Notes: a model not told the origin generated them from the letters alone. Positions 7,505 through 15,524 are shown, counted from the first letter of the stretch. The stretch is DNA of 29,237 bases from an uncultured Faecalibacterium sp. (GCA_934540955.1 CAKTCY010000022.1:1-29237), one strand, 5' to 3'. Numbers and translations are program-made.

Positions 7505-8153
7505 ACTCTTCCACACATTCCTTTCTGATACCGATTGCCAAAATTGGGCAGCCACCATTCCGACGCGAATCCAACCGATATGTAAGCTTTCCCATCCATG
7601 TAGTACTTGCTCCATATTTGGAAAGAATATCTTCTTGCCTAAAGATTTCATTTAATTCTTCTGCGCGCGTTACAATGACGCCAACATCTACCAAGCCGCA
7701 ATCAAAGTAAGTTCGCATTGCTAACAAATCGCGGTCAAATGTTTGATCTTTGCTGTTCCATTCCAAATCGAACGCTACACGATTCTTCAGAAAGTCAATA
7801 TTGTGACCGTCAATATACCCTTCGATTGTTTCAGTTTCATATGGAGCTTTAGCGAATTTCCCACGTCTTTGCGCAGCCTGCCGAGGATATTTTTTTACAA
7901 TTAGATCTCCGCTGATTCTAATTTCACGCCAACCGAATGGATAAAGTACTTCATCAAATTTCTTAGGAATAGGGGATTCATTGCCGCCTGCCTTTTTAAT
8001 ATCAGCAACAGTCAGTCGAAGCTTTCGCAGACATTCCTGCAATTCGCTCCATTCTGTTGGAAAAGCATCGTGAAGAATTTCCAAGGCATGACCATAGTTT
8101 CTGAACTCAAATTTTTCTAAAAGATCTGCATCAACATAGTTTTCGATCTGCAT
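7476..8153 (-). CDS. BglII/BstYI-like type II restriction endonuclease
   Basis: Predicted 225-residue PD-(D/E)XK endonuclease. The stretch from Asp120 (IDFLKNRVAFDLEWNSK, 119-135) followed by VDVGVIVTR (155-163) and CPILAIGI (202-209) matches, from memory, the order and spacing of the BstYI core (TDFVKDRVAIEVQ, IDVGVEILP, PLVLIGI). Candidate metal ligands are Asp120, Asp129 and Glu131; where BglII and BstYI carry Glu-x-Gln this protein reads Asp-x-Glu. The N-terminal 110 residues are helical and would form the dimer and DNA-reading part. ATG 8153 has AAGGAAGGA at a good distance; the gene starts only 15 bases after the ftsK stop. The family suggests a GATC-centred target such as RGATCY or AGATCT, but this is inference. 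The base composition is far from that of its neighbours, a sign of transfer. Confidence 0.85.
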   Translation of the reverse strand: MQIENYVDADLLEKFEFRNYGHALEILHDAFPTEWSELQECLRKLRLTVADIKKAGGNESPIPKKFDEVLYPFGWREIRISGDLIVKKYPRQAAQRRGKFAKAPYETETIEGYIDGHNIDFLKNRVAFDLEWNSKDQTFDRDLLAMRTYFDCGLVDVGVIVTRAEELNEIFRQEDILSKYGASTTWMGKLTYRLDSRRNGGCPILAIGIRKECVEEYGRLQDNER

Positions 8154-8168
8154 TGCAATATCCTTCCT

Positions 8169-11030
8169 TTATTCCTCCGGTTGGTTCATCTGCATTTCCA
8201 GCCACTGCTGGCGGCTGATGAGCACGGCGCGGGGCTTTGCGCCCTCGTAGGGGCCGATGATGCTCTTTTGCTCCATCTCGTCCATGATGCGGGCGGCGCG
8301 GGCGTAGCCCAGCTTGCAGCGGCGCTGCAACAGGCTGGTGGAGGCCTGACCGGCATCGATGACCACATCCACGGCCTGCTTGAACATGGGGTCGGAGCCT
8401 GCGTCCTCCTCGGCATCGGCACCGCCGCCCTTTTTGCCGTCCTGAATGGCGTGCTTTTCCATGGCTTCGATCATGGCCTCGTCGTACTGCACGGTGGCGC
8501 TGGATTTGATAAAGTCCAGCACACGGCTGATCTCTTCATCCCGCACAAAGGTGCCCTGGATACGGGTGGGCTTGGGTGCGCCCACGGGCATAAAGAGCAT
8601 ATCGCCCTGACCCAGCAGCTTTTCTGCACCGGCACCGTCCAGAATGGTGCGGCTGTCCACCTGACTGGACACCGCAAAGGCGATGCGGCTGGGGATGTTG
8701 GCCTTGATCAGGCCGGTGATCACGTCCACGCTGGGACGCTGGGTGGCAACGATCAGGTGCATACCGGCAGCACGGGCTTTCTGGGCGATGCGGCAGATGG
8801 AATCCTCCACGTCCTTGCCCACCACCATCATCAAATCGGCCAACTCGTCGATGATAATGGCGATGTAGGGCATCTTTTCCAGCTCCGGCTGCTCGGCAGC
8901 CAGCTTGTTGAAGGACTTGATATCGCGCACGTTGTTTTCCGCAAACAGGCGGTAGCGGCGCTCCATCTCCTGCACCGCGCTGCCCAGTGCACCGGCAGCC
9001 TTGCGGGGCTCGGTGACCACCGGCATCAGCAGGTGGGGGATGCCGTTATACTCGGCCAGTTCCACCACCTTGGGGTCGATGAGCAGCAGCTTCACGTCCT
9101 CCGGGCTGGAGCGGAACAGCAGGCTCATGATGATGCTGTTCACGCACACGGATTTACCGCTGCCGGTGCTGCCCGCGATGAGCAGGTGGGGCATCTTGCA
9201 CAGGTCGGTCACCTGCGCCACACCGGCAATGTCCTTGCCAAAGGCGATGCCCAGCGGCGAGGTCATGCGCAGAAAGCTCTGGCTCTCAAAGATGCTGCGG
9301 ATGGAAACGGCGGTCTTTTTGTGGTTGGGCACCTCGATGCCCACGGCGGGCTTGCCGGGGATGGGGGCTTCCATACGCACGTCTGCCACCGCAAGGTTCA
9401 GGGCGATATCGTCCGCCAGCGAGGTGATGCGGCTGATCTTCACGCCCGCCATGGGCTGCAGCTCGTACCGGGTAACAGAGGGCCCGCGGGAGATATCCAG
9501 CACCCGGGTGCGCACGCCGAAGCTTTCCAGCGTATCCACCAGCTTCTGGGCGTTGGCCTTCAGCTCCTCCTGTGCGCCGGGGTCGCTCTCCTCCTGCGTT
9601 TTTTCAAACAGCTCGATGGGCGGGTACTGGTACTCGTAGCTGTCCGCCGGCTCGGCCTCCTCGGCGGGGGCGGTGGCGGCTGCCTGCTCGGAGACAGCGG
9701 GCTTTTCCATGGCCGCTGCCACCAGCGAGTTGATGTCCTTTTCCTCCACCGGCTCGGCGGTGATGCTGATCCAGCCGTCCTCGTCCGGCGCAGAGCGGAA
9801 TGCCACGGCGTTCTCGGCGCTCACCCGGGGCACAGCGGGCTGGATGGGTGCAGCCTCCGGCTGCGTGGGCATCTGCGGCTGCACCACCGGCGCGGTCGGC
9901 TGGACGATGGGAGCATCAAAAGCGGGGGCAGAAGCAGACTCTTCCGGCTGCGGGGCGTCCTTGGCAAAGAAATCTGCCGCAGCGGTGACCACCGGGTCTG
10001 CCACGATGGGCGGCGGCGTGGGCTTGGGCGCAGGGCGCAGCGGGTCCTGCCCGAAGGTGCCGCCCGGCCCGACGATCAGCGGCTCAATGGGCTCGCTGCC
10101 GCCCTCGGAAAGGGCGGTGTGGTCGGGGCCAAGGTCTACGTCAAAGGCGGCGCGGGGATGGGCAACGCTGACCCGCACCGGGGTGATGGGCGGCGCGGCA
10201 AGCTCCGGCTGGGCAGGGGCAGCGGGTGCAGCCTCAGCTTCGGCAGCGTCTGCCTCCATCTCCTGCGTTACCTTGTGTCCCCAGCGCAGCACGCCGGACA
10301 TCCAGTCCGGCACCCCCAGATGCAGCCCGGCGGGCTCGTCCTCCTCGTCCAGCGGCTCGTCCCCGGCCTCGTCGTATTCCTCGTCGATCTCCCGCTCGGC
10401 CTGCCGGATGGCGGCGCGCTCGGCGCGGCGGGCAGCGCGCTGCTCTGCAAAGGCGGTGCCGCGGGCGTGGATGCCGCCGGTGACGGCGCACAGCCAGACC
10501 CAGACCTCGGCGGGGGTGACGTCAAAAATGTACAGGCTGCCGCACAGCAGCAGCACGACCATGATGAGGTTTGCCGCCGGGCGTCCGCACAGCAAAAGCA
10601 GCACGCCGCCCAGCACAAAGCCCATTGCGCCGCCGGAGAGCCATGCGCTGACGCCATTAGTGTAGCAGGCGGAAAGCATTTGCAGCGCCGACAGCCCCTG
10701 CGGCTGGATATCGGAAAACACGATGACCGTGCCGCAGACAAAGATAAGCCCCAGCACCAGCTTGAGGATGCGGGACAGCAGCTCCTCGCCCCGGGTGTAC
10801 AAAACGGCCAGACAGCACACGGCTGCACCCAGCACAAAGCTGCCGCAGCCGAACAGCCCGAACAGCACATCATGGAGCACCCGCCATGCGGAATCGCCCT
10901 GCACAAAGGCCAGCACGATCAGCAGCAGGCCGCCGAACAGGGTGCCAAGCCCTGCCGGGAGCCGCTGCTCTGCCTTTTTACGGCGGGCAGCAGTACGCCG
11001 TTTCGTTGATTTTCGTTTTTTCGTTGCCAT
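8169..11030 (-). CDS. ftsK: DNA translocase FtsK/SpoIIIE
   Basis: ATP-driven septal DNA pump of 953 residues that moves chromosome termini during division, and forespores where the host sporulates. The basic N-terminus is followed by several membrane segments between about 28 and 185. Residues 190-465 form a charged, then Pro/Ala-rich, linker. The motor has Walker A GSTGSGKS (620-627), Walker B IIIDELAD (726-733) and the [21 protein letters not shown] segment around 762-782. The C-terminal gamma winged-helix domain (881-950) contains the DNA-reading region [18 protein letters not shown]; this is the part that reads KOPS/SRS sites. ATG 11030 lies about 40 bases from a good promoter, so I prefer it to an upstream extension. 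Neighbour tepA is also next to spoIIIE in Bacillus subtilis. Confidence 0.95.
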   Translation of the reverse strand: MATKKRKSTKRRTAARRKKAEQRLPAGLGTLFGGLLLIVLAFVQGDSAWRVLHDVLFGLFGCGSFVLGAAVCCLAVLYTRGEELLSRILKLVLGLIFVCGTVIVFSDIQPQGLSALQMLSACYTNGVSAWLSGGAMGFVLGGVLLLLCGRPAANLIMVVLLLCGSLYIFDVTPAEVWVWLCAVTGGIHARGTAFAEQRAARRAERAAIRQAEREIDEEYDEAGDEPLDEEDEPAGLHLGVPDWMSGVLRWGHKVTQEMEADAAEAEAAPAAPAQPELAAPPITPVRVSVAHPRAAFDVDLGPDHTALSEGGSEPIEPLIVGPGGTFGQDPLRPAPKPTPPPIVADPVVTAAADFFAKDAPQPEESASAPAFDAPIVQPTAPVVQPQMPTQPEAAPIQPAVPRVSAENAVAFRSAPDEDGWISITAEPVEEKDINSLVAAAMEKPAVSEQAAATAPAEEAEPADSYEYQYPPIELFEKTQEESDPGAQEELKANAQKLVDTLESFGVRTRVLDISRGPSVTRYELQPMAGVKISRITSLADDIALNLAVADVRMEAPIPGKPAVGIEVPNHKKTAVSIRSIFESQSFLRMTSPLGIAFGKDIAGVAQVTDLCKMPHLLIAGSTGSGKSVCVNSIIMSLLFRSSPEDVKLLLIDPKVVELAEYNGIPHLLMPVVTEPRKAAGALGSAVQEMERRYRLFAENNVRDIKSFNKLAAEQPELEKMPYIAIIIDELADLMMVVGKDVEDSICRIAQKARAAGMHLIVATQRPSVDVITGLIKANIPSRIAFAVSSQVDSRTILDGAGAEKLLGQGDMLFMPVGAPKPTRIQGTFVRDEEISRVLDFIKSSATVQYDEAMIEAMEKHAIQDGKKGGGADAEEDAGSDPMFKQAVDVVIDAGQASTSLLQRRCKLGYARAARIMDEMEQKSIIGPYEGAKPRAVLISRQQWLEMQMNQPEE

Positions 11031-11077
11031 TCTACTCTGTTCCCCAACTTCCCATAGACACAATATTTGATTCTACT

Positions 11078-11106
11078 ATTGTACCACGCAAGGGCAAAAA
11101 TGGCAA
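11078..11106 (-). promoter_or_regulatory. Sigma-A promoter of ftsK
   Basis: On the minus strand TTGCCA (11106-11101) is followed after 17 bases by TACAAT (11083-11078), each 5 of 6 to consensus, with TGG giving an extended -10. Expected start near 11071 and a 40-base leader to the ATG at 11030. Confidence 0.7.
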
Positions 11107-11184
11107 ACCATAATGTTGTTTTTGTTGAGGAAAATGGAACGAACATTGACTTTGCATTTGTGCGGCAGCACTTGCCGGAAAACA

Positions 11185-11262
11185 AACCCTCTCAGTCACG
11201 CCTTGCGGCGTGCCAGCTCCCCCTTCGGGGGAGCTGGCGAACGCAGTGAGCCTGAGAGGGTT
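11185..11262 (-). repeat. Palindromic repeat, full copy, likely terminator of tepA
   Basis: An outer 11-bp inverted repeat (AACCCTCTCAG, 11185-11195, with CTGAGAGGGTT, 11252-11262) encloses a 6-bp hairpin (CACGCC/GGCGTG, 11197-11212) and a perfect 11-bp hairpin with loop TTC (11213-11237). Read on the minus strand, the direction of tepA, it ends in GAGAGGGTTTGTTTT, so it can work as a rho-independent terminator 18 bases after the tepA stop. A related copy lies at the end of mfd (22377-22425). The arrangement suggests a dispersed genomic repeat family. Confidence 0.75.
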
Positions 11263-11279
11263 CAAACCCACAACGCACT

Positions 11280-11963
11280 TCACCCCCGCTCAATTTCCTT
11301 ATACAGCCACGCCAGCGCGTCCGAAAGACCGCCCAGTTCGTCGATGAGCTTTTCCTTTACGGCACGGCGTCCGTCCAGCACCGTGCCCATGTCCATGACC
11401 AGCTCCCCGGTGTGGAGCATCAGCTGGGTGTAGCGCTTTTCCGGCATACCGCTGTGGGCGGCTACAAAGCCGGTGATGCGCTGCTGCATCTGCTCAAAGC
11501 AGTGCATGGTCTGCGGTACGCCTAAGATCAGCCCGGAGTGCCGTACCGGGTGCACCGTCATGGTGGCGGTGGGCACGATAAAGCTGTGCCGCGCGCTGAC
11601 CGCCAGCGGGATGCCGATGGAGTGCCCGCCGCCCAGCACCAGCGTGGCGCTGGGCTTGGAGATGCTGGCGATCAGCTCTGCCAGAGCAAGGCCGGTCTCC
11701 ACATCGCCGCCCACCGTGTTCAGCAGCACCAGAAGCCCCTCGATGCGGGGGTCCTCCTGCACCGCCACCAGCTGGGGGATGACGTGCTCATATTTGGTGG
11801 TCTTTTGCCCCTGCGGCGCTTCGGTATGCCCTTCGATCTGGCCGATGACGGTCAGGCAGTGGATGACATGACCGCCCCGGCTCAGGGTGACCGTGCCCAG
11901 CTCCTCGATATCCTCTTTTTCCATCCGGTGCTGCTCTGTGGGGGTGTCTTTTGCCGTATCCAT
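11280..11963 (-). CDS. tepA: TepA/YmfB-family Clp-like serine protease
   Basis: A 227-residue ClpP-fold protein of the TepA (translocation-enhancing protein) family, known in Bacillus subtilis as YmfB and linked to degradation of leftover signal peptides or small acid-soluble proteins. The family block IEGHTEAPQGQKTTKYEHV (43-61) is present, followed by GLLVLLNTVGGDVETGLAL. The nucleophile is Ser115 in GGGHSIG, and His138 in MTVHPVR is the likely catalytic histidine. There is no signal peptide or membrane segment, so it is probably cytoplasmic. ATG 11963 has AAGGAG 7 bases upstream. It lies directly before ftsK on the same strand, matching the tepA-spoIIIE neighbourhood of Bacillus, but the repeat and the ftsK promoter separate the two transcripts. 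Confidence 0.88.
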   Translation of the reverse strand: MDTAKDTPTEQHRMEKEDIEELGTVTLSRGGHVIHCLTVIGQIEGHTEAPQGQKTTKYEHVIPQLVAVQEDPRIEGLLVLLNTVGGDVETGLALAELIASISKPSATLVLGGGHSIGIPLAVSARHSFIVPTATMTVHPVRHSGLILGVPQTMHCFEQMQQRITGFVAAHSGMPEKRYTQLMLHTGELVMDMGTVLDGRRAVKEKLIDELGGLSDALAWLYKEIERG

Positions 11964-12069
11964 GTGCGTTCTCCTTCCGTAGCGGGGTCTTTGTGGGGTC
12001 AGTATCCCCCGGCGTCCGGGAAACTATGCAGGAGAGGGAACATCAAAAACTTTGTGAATTTTTTGCTTT

Positions 12070-12112
12070 TTTACAAATAGGTATTTGACATTCGCCTATC
12101 ATGCTGTATACT
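12070..12112 (+). promoter_or_regulatory. rex promoter with upstream TTTACAAAT box
   Basis: TTGACA (12085-12090), 16 bases, then TATACT (12107-12112): a strong sigma-A promoter giving a leader of about 100 bases. TTTACAAAT (12070-12078) ends 6 bases before the -35, exactly as in the citrate synthase promoter. A half-site TTGTGAA (12052-12058) lies further upstream, but too far away for a standard 18-bp Rex operator. Confidence 0.75.
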
Positions 12113-12217
12113 TTAAATAATATAACAGGATAAATTGGAACATCTCTCTGCGCGCAAAGAAGCCCCTTGCATGGCGGCAGAAGCTGCAGCGCGTTGGGCA
12201 GAAAGGAGAATTTTGCT

Positions 12218-12859
12218 ATGAACACCCCCCAGAAAGCATCCATCCCTGTGATCAAGCGTCTCCCCAAATATTACCGGTATCTGCGCTCTTTGCAGGCCGA
12301 CGGCATTACCAGCATCTCCTCCCGGGAGCTGGCCTCTCAGATGGGCACCACCGCCTCGCAGGTGCGGCAGGACTTCAACTGCATCGGTGACGTGAACGGC
12401 CGGCAGGGCATCGGCTACTCGGTGGAGAATCTGCTTTCCATTCTGGAAAGCCTGCTGTTCGGCAACGGCGACCGACTGCCCACCATTTTGATCGGCTGCG
12501 GCCGTCTGGGCAAGGCTGTGAGCCGCTTTATCACCACCGACACCAACGGCTACAAGCTGATTGCTGCCTTTGATGTGGCCGAGGATGAGGTGGGCAAGGA
12601 AATCAGCGGCATCCGCATCCGGCACATTGACGAGCTGGAGGCCTTCTGCGAGGAAAACAAGCCCAAGGTGGCGGTGCTCTGCGTCCCCCGCGAGGGCGCA
12701 CGGCAGGTGAGCGGACGGCTGGTGGATCTGGGCATCGAGGGCTTCTGGAACTTCTCCCACTATGATCTGTCTGTGCCTTACCCCGATGTGGTGGTGGAAA
12801 ACGTCCATCTGGGCGACAGCCTGATGAGCTTGGGCTACCGTCTGCGCAATCAGGAGTGA
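12218..12859 (+). CDS. rex: Redox-sensing transcriptional repressor Rex
   Basis: A 213-residue NADH/NAD+ sensor that represses fermentation and redox genes when NADH is low. Residues 1-80 form the winged-helix DNA-binding domain (ISSRELASQMGTTASQVRQDF holds the recognition helix). The Rossmann domain has GCGRLG at 93-98 and AAFDV about 20 residues later. The C-terminal domain-swapped helix is seen around NVHLGDSLMSLGYRL. ATG 12218 has GAAAGGAG 9 bases upstream. It is divergent from tepA and followed after 4 bases by tdk, so the two are co-transcribed. Autoregulation is likely by family precedent; the box shared with citrate synthase is a candidate link. Confidence 0.95.
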   Translation: MNTPQKASIPVIKRLPKYYRYLRSLQADGITSISSRELASQMGTTASQVRQDFNCIGDVNGRQGIGYSVENLLSILESLLFGNGDRLPTILIGCGRLGKAVSRFITTDTNGYKLIAAFDVAEDEVGKEISGIRIRHIDELEAFCEENKPKVAVLCVPREGARQVSGRLVDLGIEGFWNFSHYDLSVPYPDVVVENVHLGDSLMSLGYRLRNQE

Positions 12860-12863
12860 CGGC

Positions 12864-13469
12864 ATGGCAAAATTGTATTTCCGCTACGGTGCCATGAACA
12901 GCGGCAAGAGCACGGCGCTGATGCAGGTGGCACACAACTACGAAGAGCAGGGCATGAAGGTGCTCATTTTAAAGCCGCAGGTGGATACCAAGGGCGGCGG
13001 GGAGCTGGTGAGCCGTCTGGGCGTGCGCCGCAAGGCAGACCTGCTGATCCCGCCGGAGCTGGACGTGTTCGAGGCCGTGAAGGCGGCAAACGCTGCGGCC
13101 GGGCCGCTGGCCTGTGTGCTGTGCGACGAGAGCCAGTTCTTCACCCCGGAGCAGGCCGAGCAGCTGTTCATGATCACGGTAGATCTGAACATCCCGGTGA
13201 TCTGCTACGGTCTGCGGGCAGATTTTTCCCTCAAGGGCTTCCCGGGCTCTACCCGTCTGCTGGAGCTGGCGCACACCATCGAGGAGATGAAGACCATCTG
13301 CACCTGCGGGCGCAAGGCCATCTGCAACTGCCGCAAGGTGAACGGGCAGTTCGTCTTTGAGGGCGAGCAGGTAGCCATCGACCTTGAAAACGATGTGCAG
13401 TACGTCAGTATGTGCCCCCAGTGTTACTTCAAGGCACGGCGGGCGTTCTACGCTGAAAAGAAAAACTGA
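12864..13469 (+). CDS. tdk: Thymidine kinase, type II
   Basis: Phosphorylates thymidine with ATP in the pyrimidine salvage pathway. The 201-residue protein has the P-loop GAMNSGKST (9-17), the DESQF motif (88-92) with Glu89 as likely catalytic base, and the zinc site made from the cysteine group at 146-156 (CTCGRKAICNC) and CPQC (184-187). The lasso region VICYGLRADF is typical of type II enzymes. The ribosome binding site CAGGAG lies at the very end of rex, and the intergenic gap is only 4 bases, so it is translated from the rex transcript. A strong terminator follows. Confidence 0.95.
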   Translation: MAKLYFRYGAMNSGKSTALMQVAHNYEEQGMKVLILKPQVDTKGGGELVSRLGVRRKADLLIPPELDVFEAVKAANAAAGPLACVLCDESQFFTPEQAEQLFMITVDLNIPVICYGLRADFSLKGFPGSTRLLELAHTIEEMKTICTCGRKAICNCRKVNGQFVFEGEQVAIDLENDVQYVSMCPQCYFKARRAFYAEKKN

Positions 13470-13490
13470 GATACCTTTATAACTGTATAC

Positions 13491-13526
13491 AAGCCGCTGC
13501 ACCGTGCCGGGTGCAGCGGCTTTTTT
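13491..13526 (+). terminator. Rho-independent terminator of rex-tdk
   Basis: A perfect 12-bp stem (AGCCGCTGCACC, 13492-13503, with GGTGCAGCGGCT, 13510-13521) is followed by an uninterrupted T-run to 13526. Confidence 0.92.
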
Positions 13527-13560
13527 GCACTGCCGGCAGTCTCCCGCAGGGTGTATACAG

Positions 13561-13651
13561 ACTGATATATCAGTTTGTTGCGTTTCGCGACAGGGACTGA
13601 TATATCAACCGGGCGAAATACGCACGTTTTTTGCGCTATTGATATATCAGT
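13561..13651. promoter_or_regulatory. Three copies of palindrome TGATATATCA
   Basis: TGATATATCA occurs at 13563-13572 (inside the 14-bp perfect palindrome ACTGATATATCAGT, 13561-13574), 13598-13607 and 13640-13649, with start-to-start distances of 35 and 42 bases. Such a cluster of equal palindromes in a gene-free stretch looks like an operator array for a dimeric regulator. It lies 390-480 bases before the sugar-binding protein gene and just after the tdk terminator. The regulator is unknown. Confidence 0.55.
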
Positions 13652-13879
13652 TCCAACGGGACGTTTGTCTGCCGAAGGGGAGAGAGGGCAAAGGAAGACA
13701 GGGGCGGGCGGCAACTGCAAGGCGTAAAATTTTACAGGCAGAACGGGAAATGTAACAGGAATTATTGAAAATTCCGATGTTATGCCCCTGTTGCATCCCA
13801 GATTTTTATGCAAGTCATTGAAGTATACAAGTTGCACAGTTTTTCATCGCAAGTTTATTCATTTCGGCAAGGACGTCGA

Positions 13880-13897
13880 ATTGTACGCGAAAACAAG
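13880..13897 (+). promoter_or_regulatory. Candidate CcpA cre site
   Basis: ATTGTACGCGAAAACAAG matches the published Gram-positive catabolite response element pattern WWTGNAARCGNWWWCAWW at all but two positions. It lies about 145 bases before the start of the ABC transporter operon, consistent with carbon catabolite control or with a local LacI-family regulator. Confidence 0.55.
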
Positions 13898-13973
13898 AGC
13901 AATATTTGTGCGTTTTTATCCTGTATCACTGTAAAAACCATCTTTCTTTTTCCTGCGGCTTTTGTTATCATAA

Positions 13974-14003
13974 TTGTATACAAGGGGGTGTGTGCAGACC
14001 CCC
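13974..14003 (+). promoter_or_regulatory. Palindrome TTGTATACAA and hairpin in the leader of the ABC operon
   Basis: TTGTATACAA (13974-13983) is a perfect 10-bp palindrome. Related cores occur at 13484-13491 and 13552-13559 (TGTATACA) and 13822-13829 (AGTATACA). It is followed at once by a 6-bp hairpin (GGGGGT, 13984-13989, with ACCCCC, 13998-14003) some 25 bases before the ribosome binding site. I could not fix a -35/-10 pair with confidence in 13527-14041. Confidence 0.45.
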
Positions 14004-14041
14004 CCTACATGAAGATGTTTTCTATTAGGAGGAGAACAAAA

Positions 14042-15433
14042 ATGAGCAAGGCAATTTCTCGTCGTAACTTCCTGATGGCTACCGGCGCTGTCGGTGCTGC
14101 AGGTCTGCTGGCTGCTTGCGGCGGCAGCTCCGCTGCTTCTTCCACCGCTTCTTCCGCAGCTTCTCAGGCTCCCGCTGCTTCCGCAGATGAGAGCCTGGCC
14201 CTGTCTGACGGCCCCGTCAATCTGAGCATCAGCTGGTGGGGCGGCGACAGCCGTCACGCTGCTTACCAGAGCGCTCTGGAGGCCTTCCAGGCTGAGCACT
14301 CCAACATCACCGTGGAGCCCACCTTCGCCGCATGGTCCGGCTGGGAAGAGAAGATGGCTGCTGCCTTCATCGCAGGCAACGCTCAGGATGTCTGCCAGGT
14401 GAACTGGAACTGGCTGTACAACTACTCTGCCGACGGCAGCAAGTTCGTGGACCTGAACACCACCTCCAAGTTCATCGACCTGACCCAGTGGGATGCCGCT
14501 GCTATGGACGCTTGCTATGTGGCCAACAGCCAGCAGTGCGTGCCCGTCTCCATGACCGGCCGTATCTTCTACTGGAACATGACCACCTTTAACAAGGCTG
14601 GCATCACCGAGGTTCCCAAGTCTCTGGACGATCTGATGGCTGCCGGTAAGGCCTTCCAGGAGAAGCTGGGCAACGATTACTACCCCATGCACCTGGGCGC
14701 ATACGACCGTATGATCCTGATGGTGTTCTACCTCGAGTCCAAGTACGGCAAGGACTGGGCAGATCCCACCACCTCCACTCTGAACTACACCGAGGAGGAG
14801 ATCGCTGAGGGTCTGGCCTTCATCAAGAGCCTGGTGGACAACCACGTCATGATGAACCTGAAGACCTACTACTCTGCAAACTCCGATACCGCTACCCACC
14901 AGTCCAACGAGTGGATCACCGGTAAGATCGCAGGCATCTTCGAGTGGGATTCCGCTGCTACCAAGTACTCCTCCGCTCTGGATGACGCCAACAAGGACGG
15001 CTTCACCGTTGGCGAAGAGATCAAGTTCGGCGACAACAACGGCGGCTTCTCCAAGGTCTCCATGGGTCTGGCTATCACCAAGACCAGCAAGTGCGTTGCT
15101 GAGGCTGCTACCCTGATCAACTTCCTGCTGAACGAGGAGAAGGGCGCTTCCATCATGGGTTCCGAGTGCGGCATCCCCGCTTCCAAGGCTGGTCTGGCTG
15201 CTGCTCAGGCTGCCGGCGCTGTCAAGGATCTGGTTGCTGAGGCAAACGCCAAGGTCATGGCCTTCACCACCAACAAGCTGGATCCCCTGTTCGAGAACAA
15301 CGACCTGAAGGCTTCCGGCACCGGCATCTATCAGGAAGTGTTCGATAACATCGACTACGGCGATCAGACCCCCGAGGAGGCTGTTGAGACTCTGCTGGAC
15401 GGCATGGAGTCTGTTGGTTACACCGTCGGCTAA
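14042..15433 (+). CDS. Sugar ABC transporter substrate-binding lipoprotein (CUT1 type)
   Basis: A 463-residue extracellular solute-binding protein that would capture oligosaccharides for the two permeases downstream. The N-terminus carries a twin-arginine-like motif SRRNFL (6-11), a hydrophobic stretch and the lipobox LAAC with Cys26, followed by a Ser/Ala-rich tether to about residue 50. The mature part starts with VNLSISWWGGDSRHAAYQ, the usual family 1 fold start, and has a late TGIYQEVFDNI helix. ATG 14042 has AGGAGGAG 7 bases upstream; longer in-frame extensions lack this and contain regulatory sequence. Codons are biased towards GCT, GGT and CGT, unlike most neighbours, which suggests very high expression. 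The neighbouring GH28 and GH105 genes suggest pectin fragments as ligand; this is inference. Confidence 0.9.
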   Translation: MSKAISRRNFLMATGAVGAAGLLAACGGSSAASSTASSAASQAPAASADESLALSDGPVNLSISWWGGDSRHAAYQSALEAFQAEHSNITVEPTFAAWSGWEEKMAAAFIAGNAQDVCQVNWNWLYNYSADGSKFVDLNTTSKFIDLTQWDAAAMDACYVANSQQCVPVSMTGRIFYWNMTTFNKAGITEVPKSLDDLMAAGKAFQEKLGNDYYPMHLGAYDRMILMVFYLESKYGKDWADPTTSTLNYTEEEIAEGLAFIKSLVDNHVMMNLKTYYSANSDTATHQSNEWITGKIAGIFEWDSAATKYSSALDDANKDGFTVGEEIKFGDNNGGFSKVSMGLAITKTSKCVAEAATLINFLLNEEKGASIMGSECGIPASKAGLAAAQAAGAVKDLVAEANAKVMAFTTNKLDPLFENNDLKASGTGIYQEVFDNIDYGDQTPEEAVETLLDGMESVGYTVG

Positions 15434-15487
15434 GCTTATCACGCTGACAGCAGCCTGAACCGGGCAGCTGTTCTCTGAACTAAATAG

Positions 15488-15524
15488 GGGCATCTGCCGC
15501 CCGTACGACAGATGCCCTTGTTTT
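15488..15524 (+). terminator. Hairpin between binding protein and permease genes
   Basis: A 9-bp perfect stem (GGGCATCTG, 15488-15496, with CAGATGCCC, 15509-15517) is followed by TTGTTTT. This position inside an importer operon usually gives partial termination or mRNA protection, so that the binding protein is made in excess over the permeases. Confidence 0.75.

Noticed and set aside
7505..7651. A longer methyltransferase with 49 more N-terminal residues.
   Set aside because: That stretch lies entirely inside the endonuclease gene in another frame and does not resemble MT-A70 proteins; ATG 7504 gives a normal length.
8181..11009. A 942-codon open frame on the plus strand opposite ftsK, and similar long frames opposite citrate synthase, mfd, ygiQ and serC.
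   Set aside because: They are antisense shadows of GC-rich genes: low-complexity His/Val/Gly/Ala/Gln-rich translations, no ribosome binding site, no recognisable motif.
8169..11030. FtsK as a sign of an integrative conjugative element or prophage.
   Set aside because: Its N-terminal membrane segments, linker and gamma domain, together with the neighbour tepA, make it the chromosomal division translocase; no integrase, relaxase or phage genes are seen.
12052..12076. A standard Rex operator upstream of rex (TTGTGAA ... TTTACAA).
   Set aside because: The half-sites span about 25 bases, not the usual 18, so I only report the shared box and not a Rex site.
13561..13651. The three palindromes as a CRISPR array.
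   Set aside because: The repeats are only 10 bases and palindromic, the spacing differs, and no cas genes are present.
13504..14041. Small genes in the stretch between tdk and the sugar-binding protein.
   Set aside because: The open frames cross the terminator and operator sequences, have no ribosome binding site and give no recognisable product.
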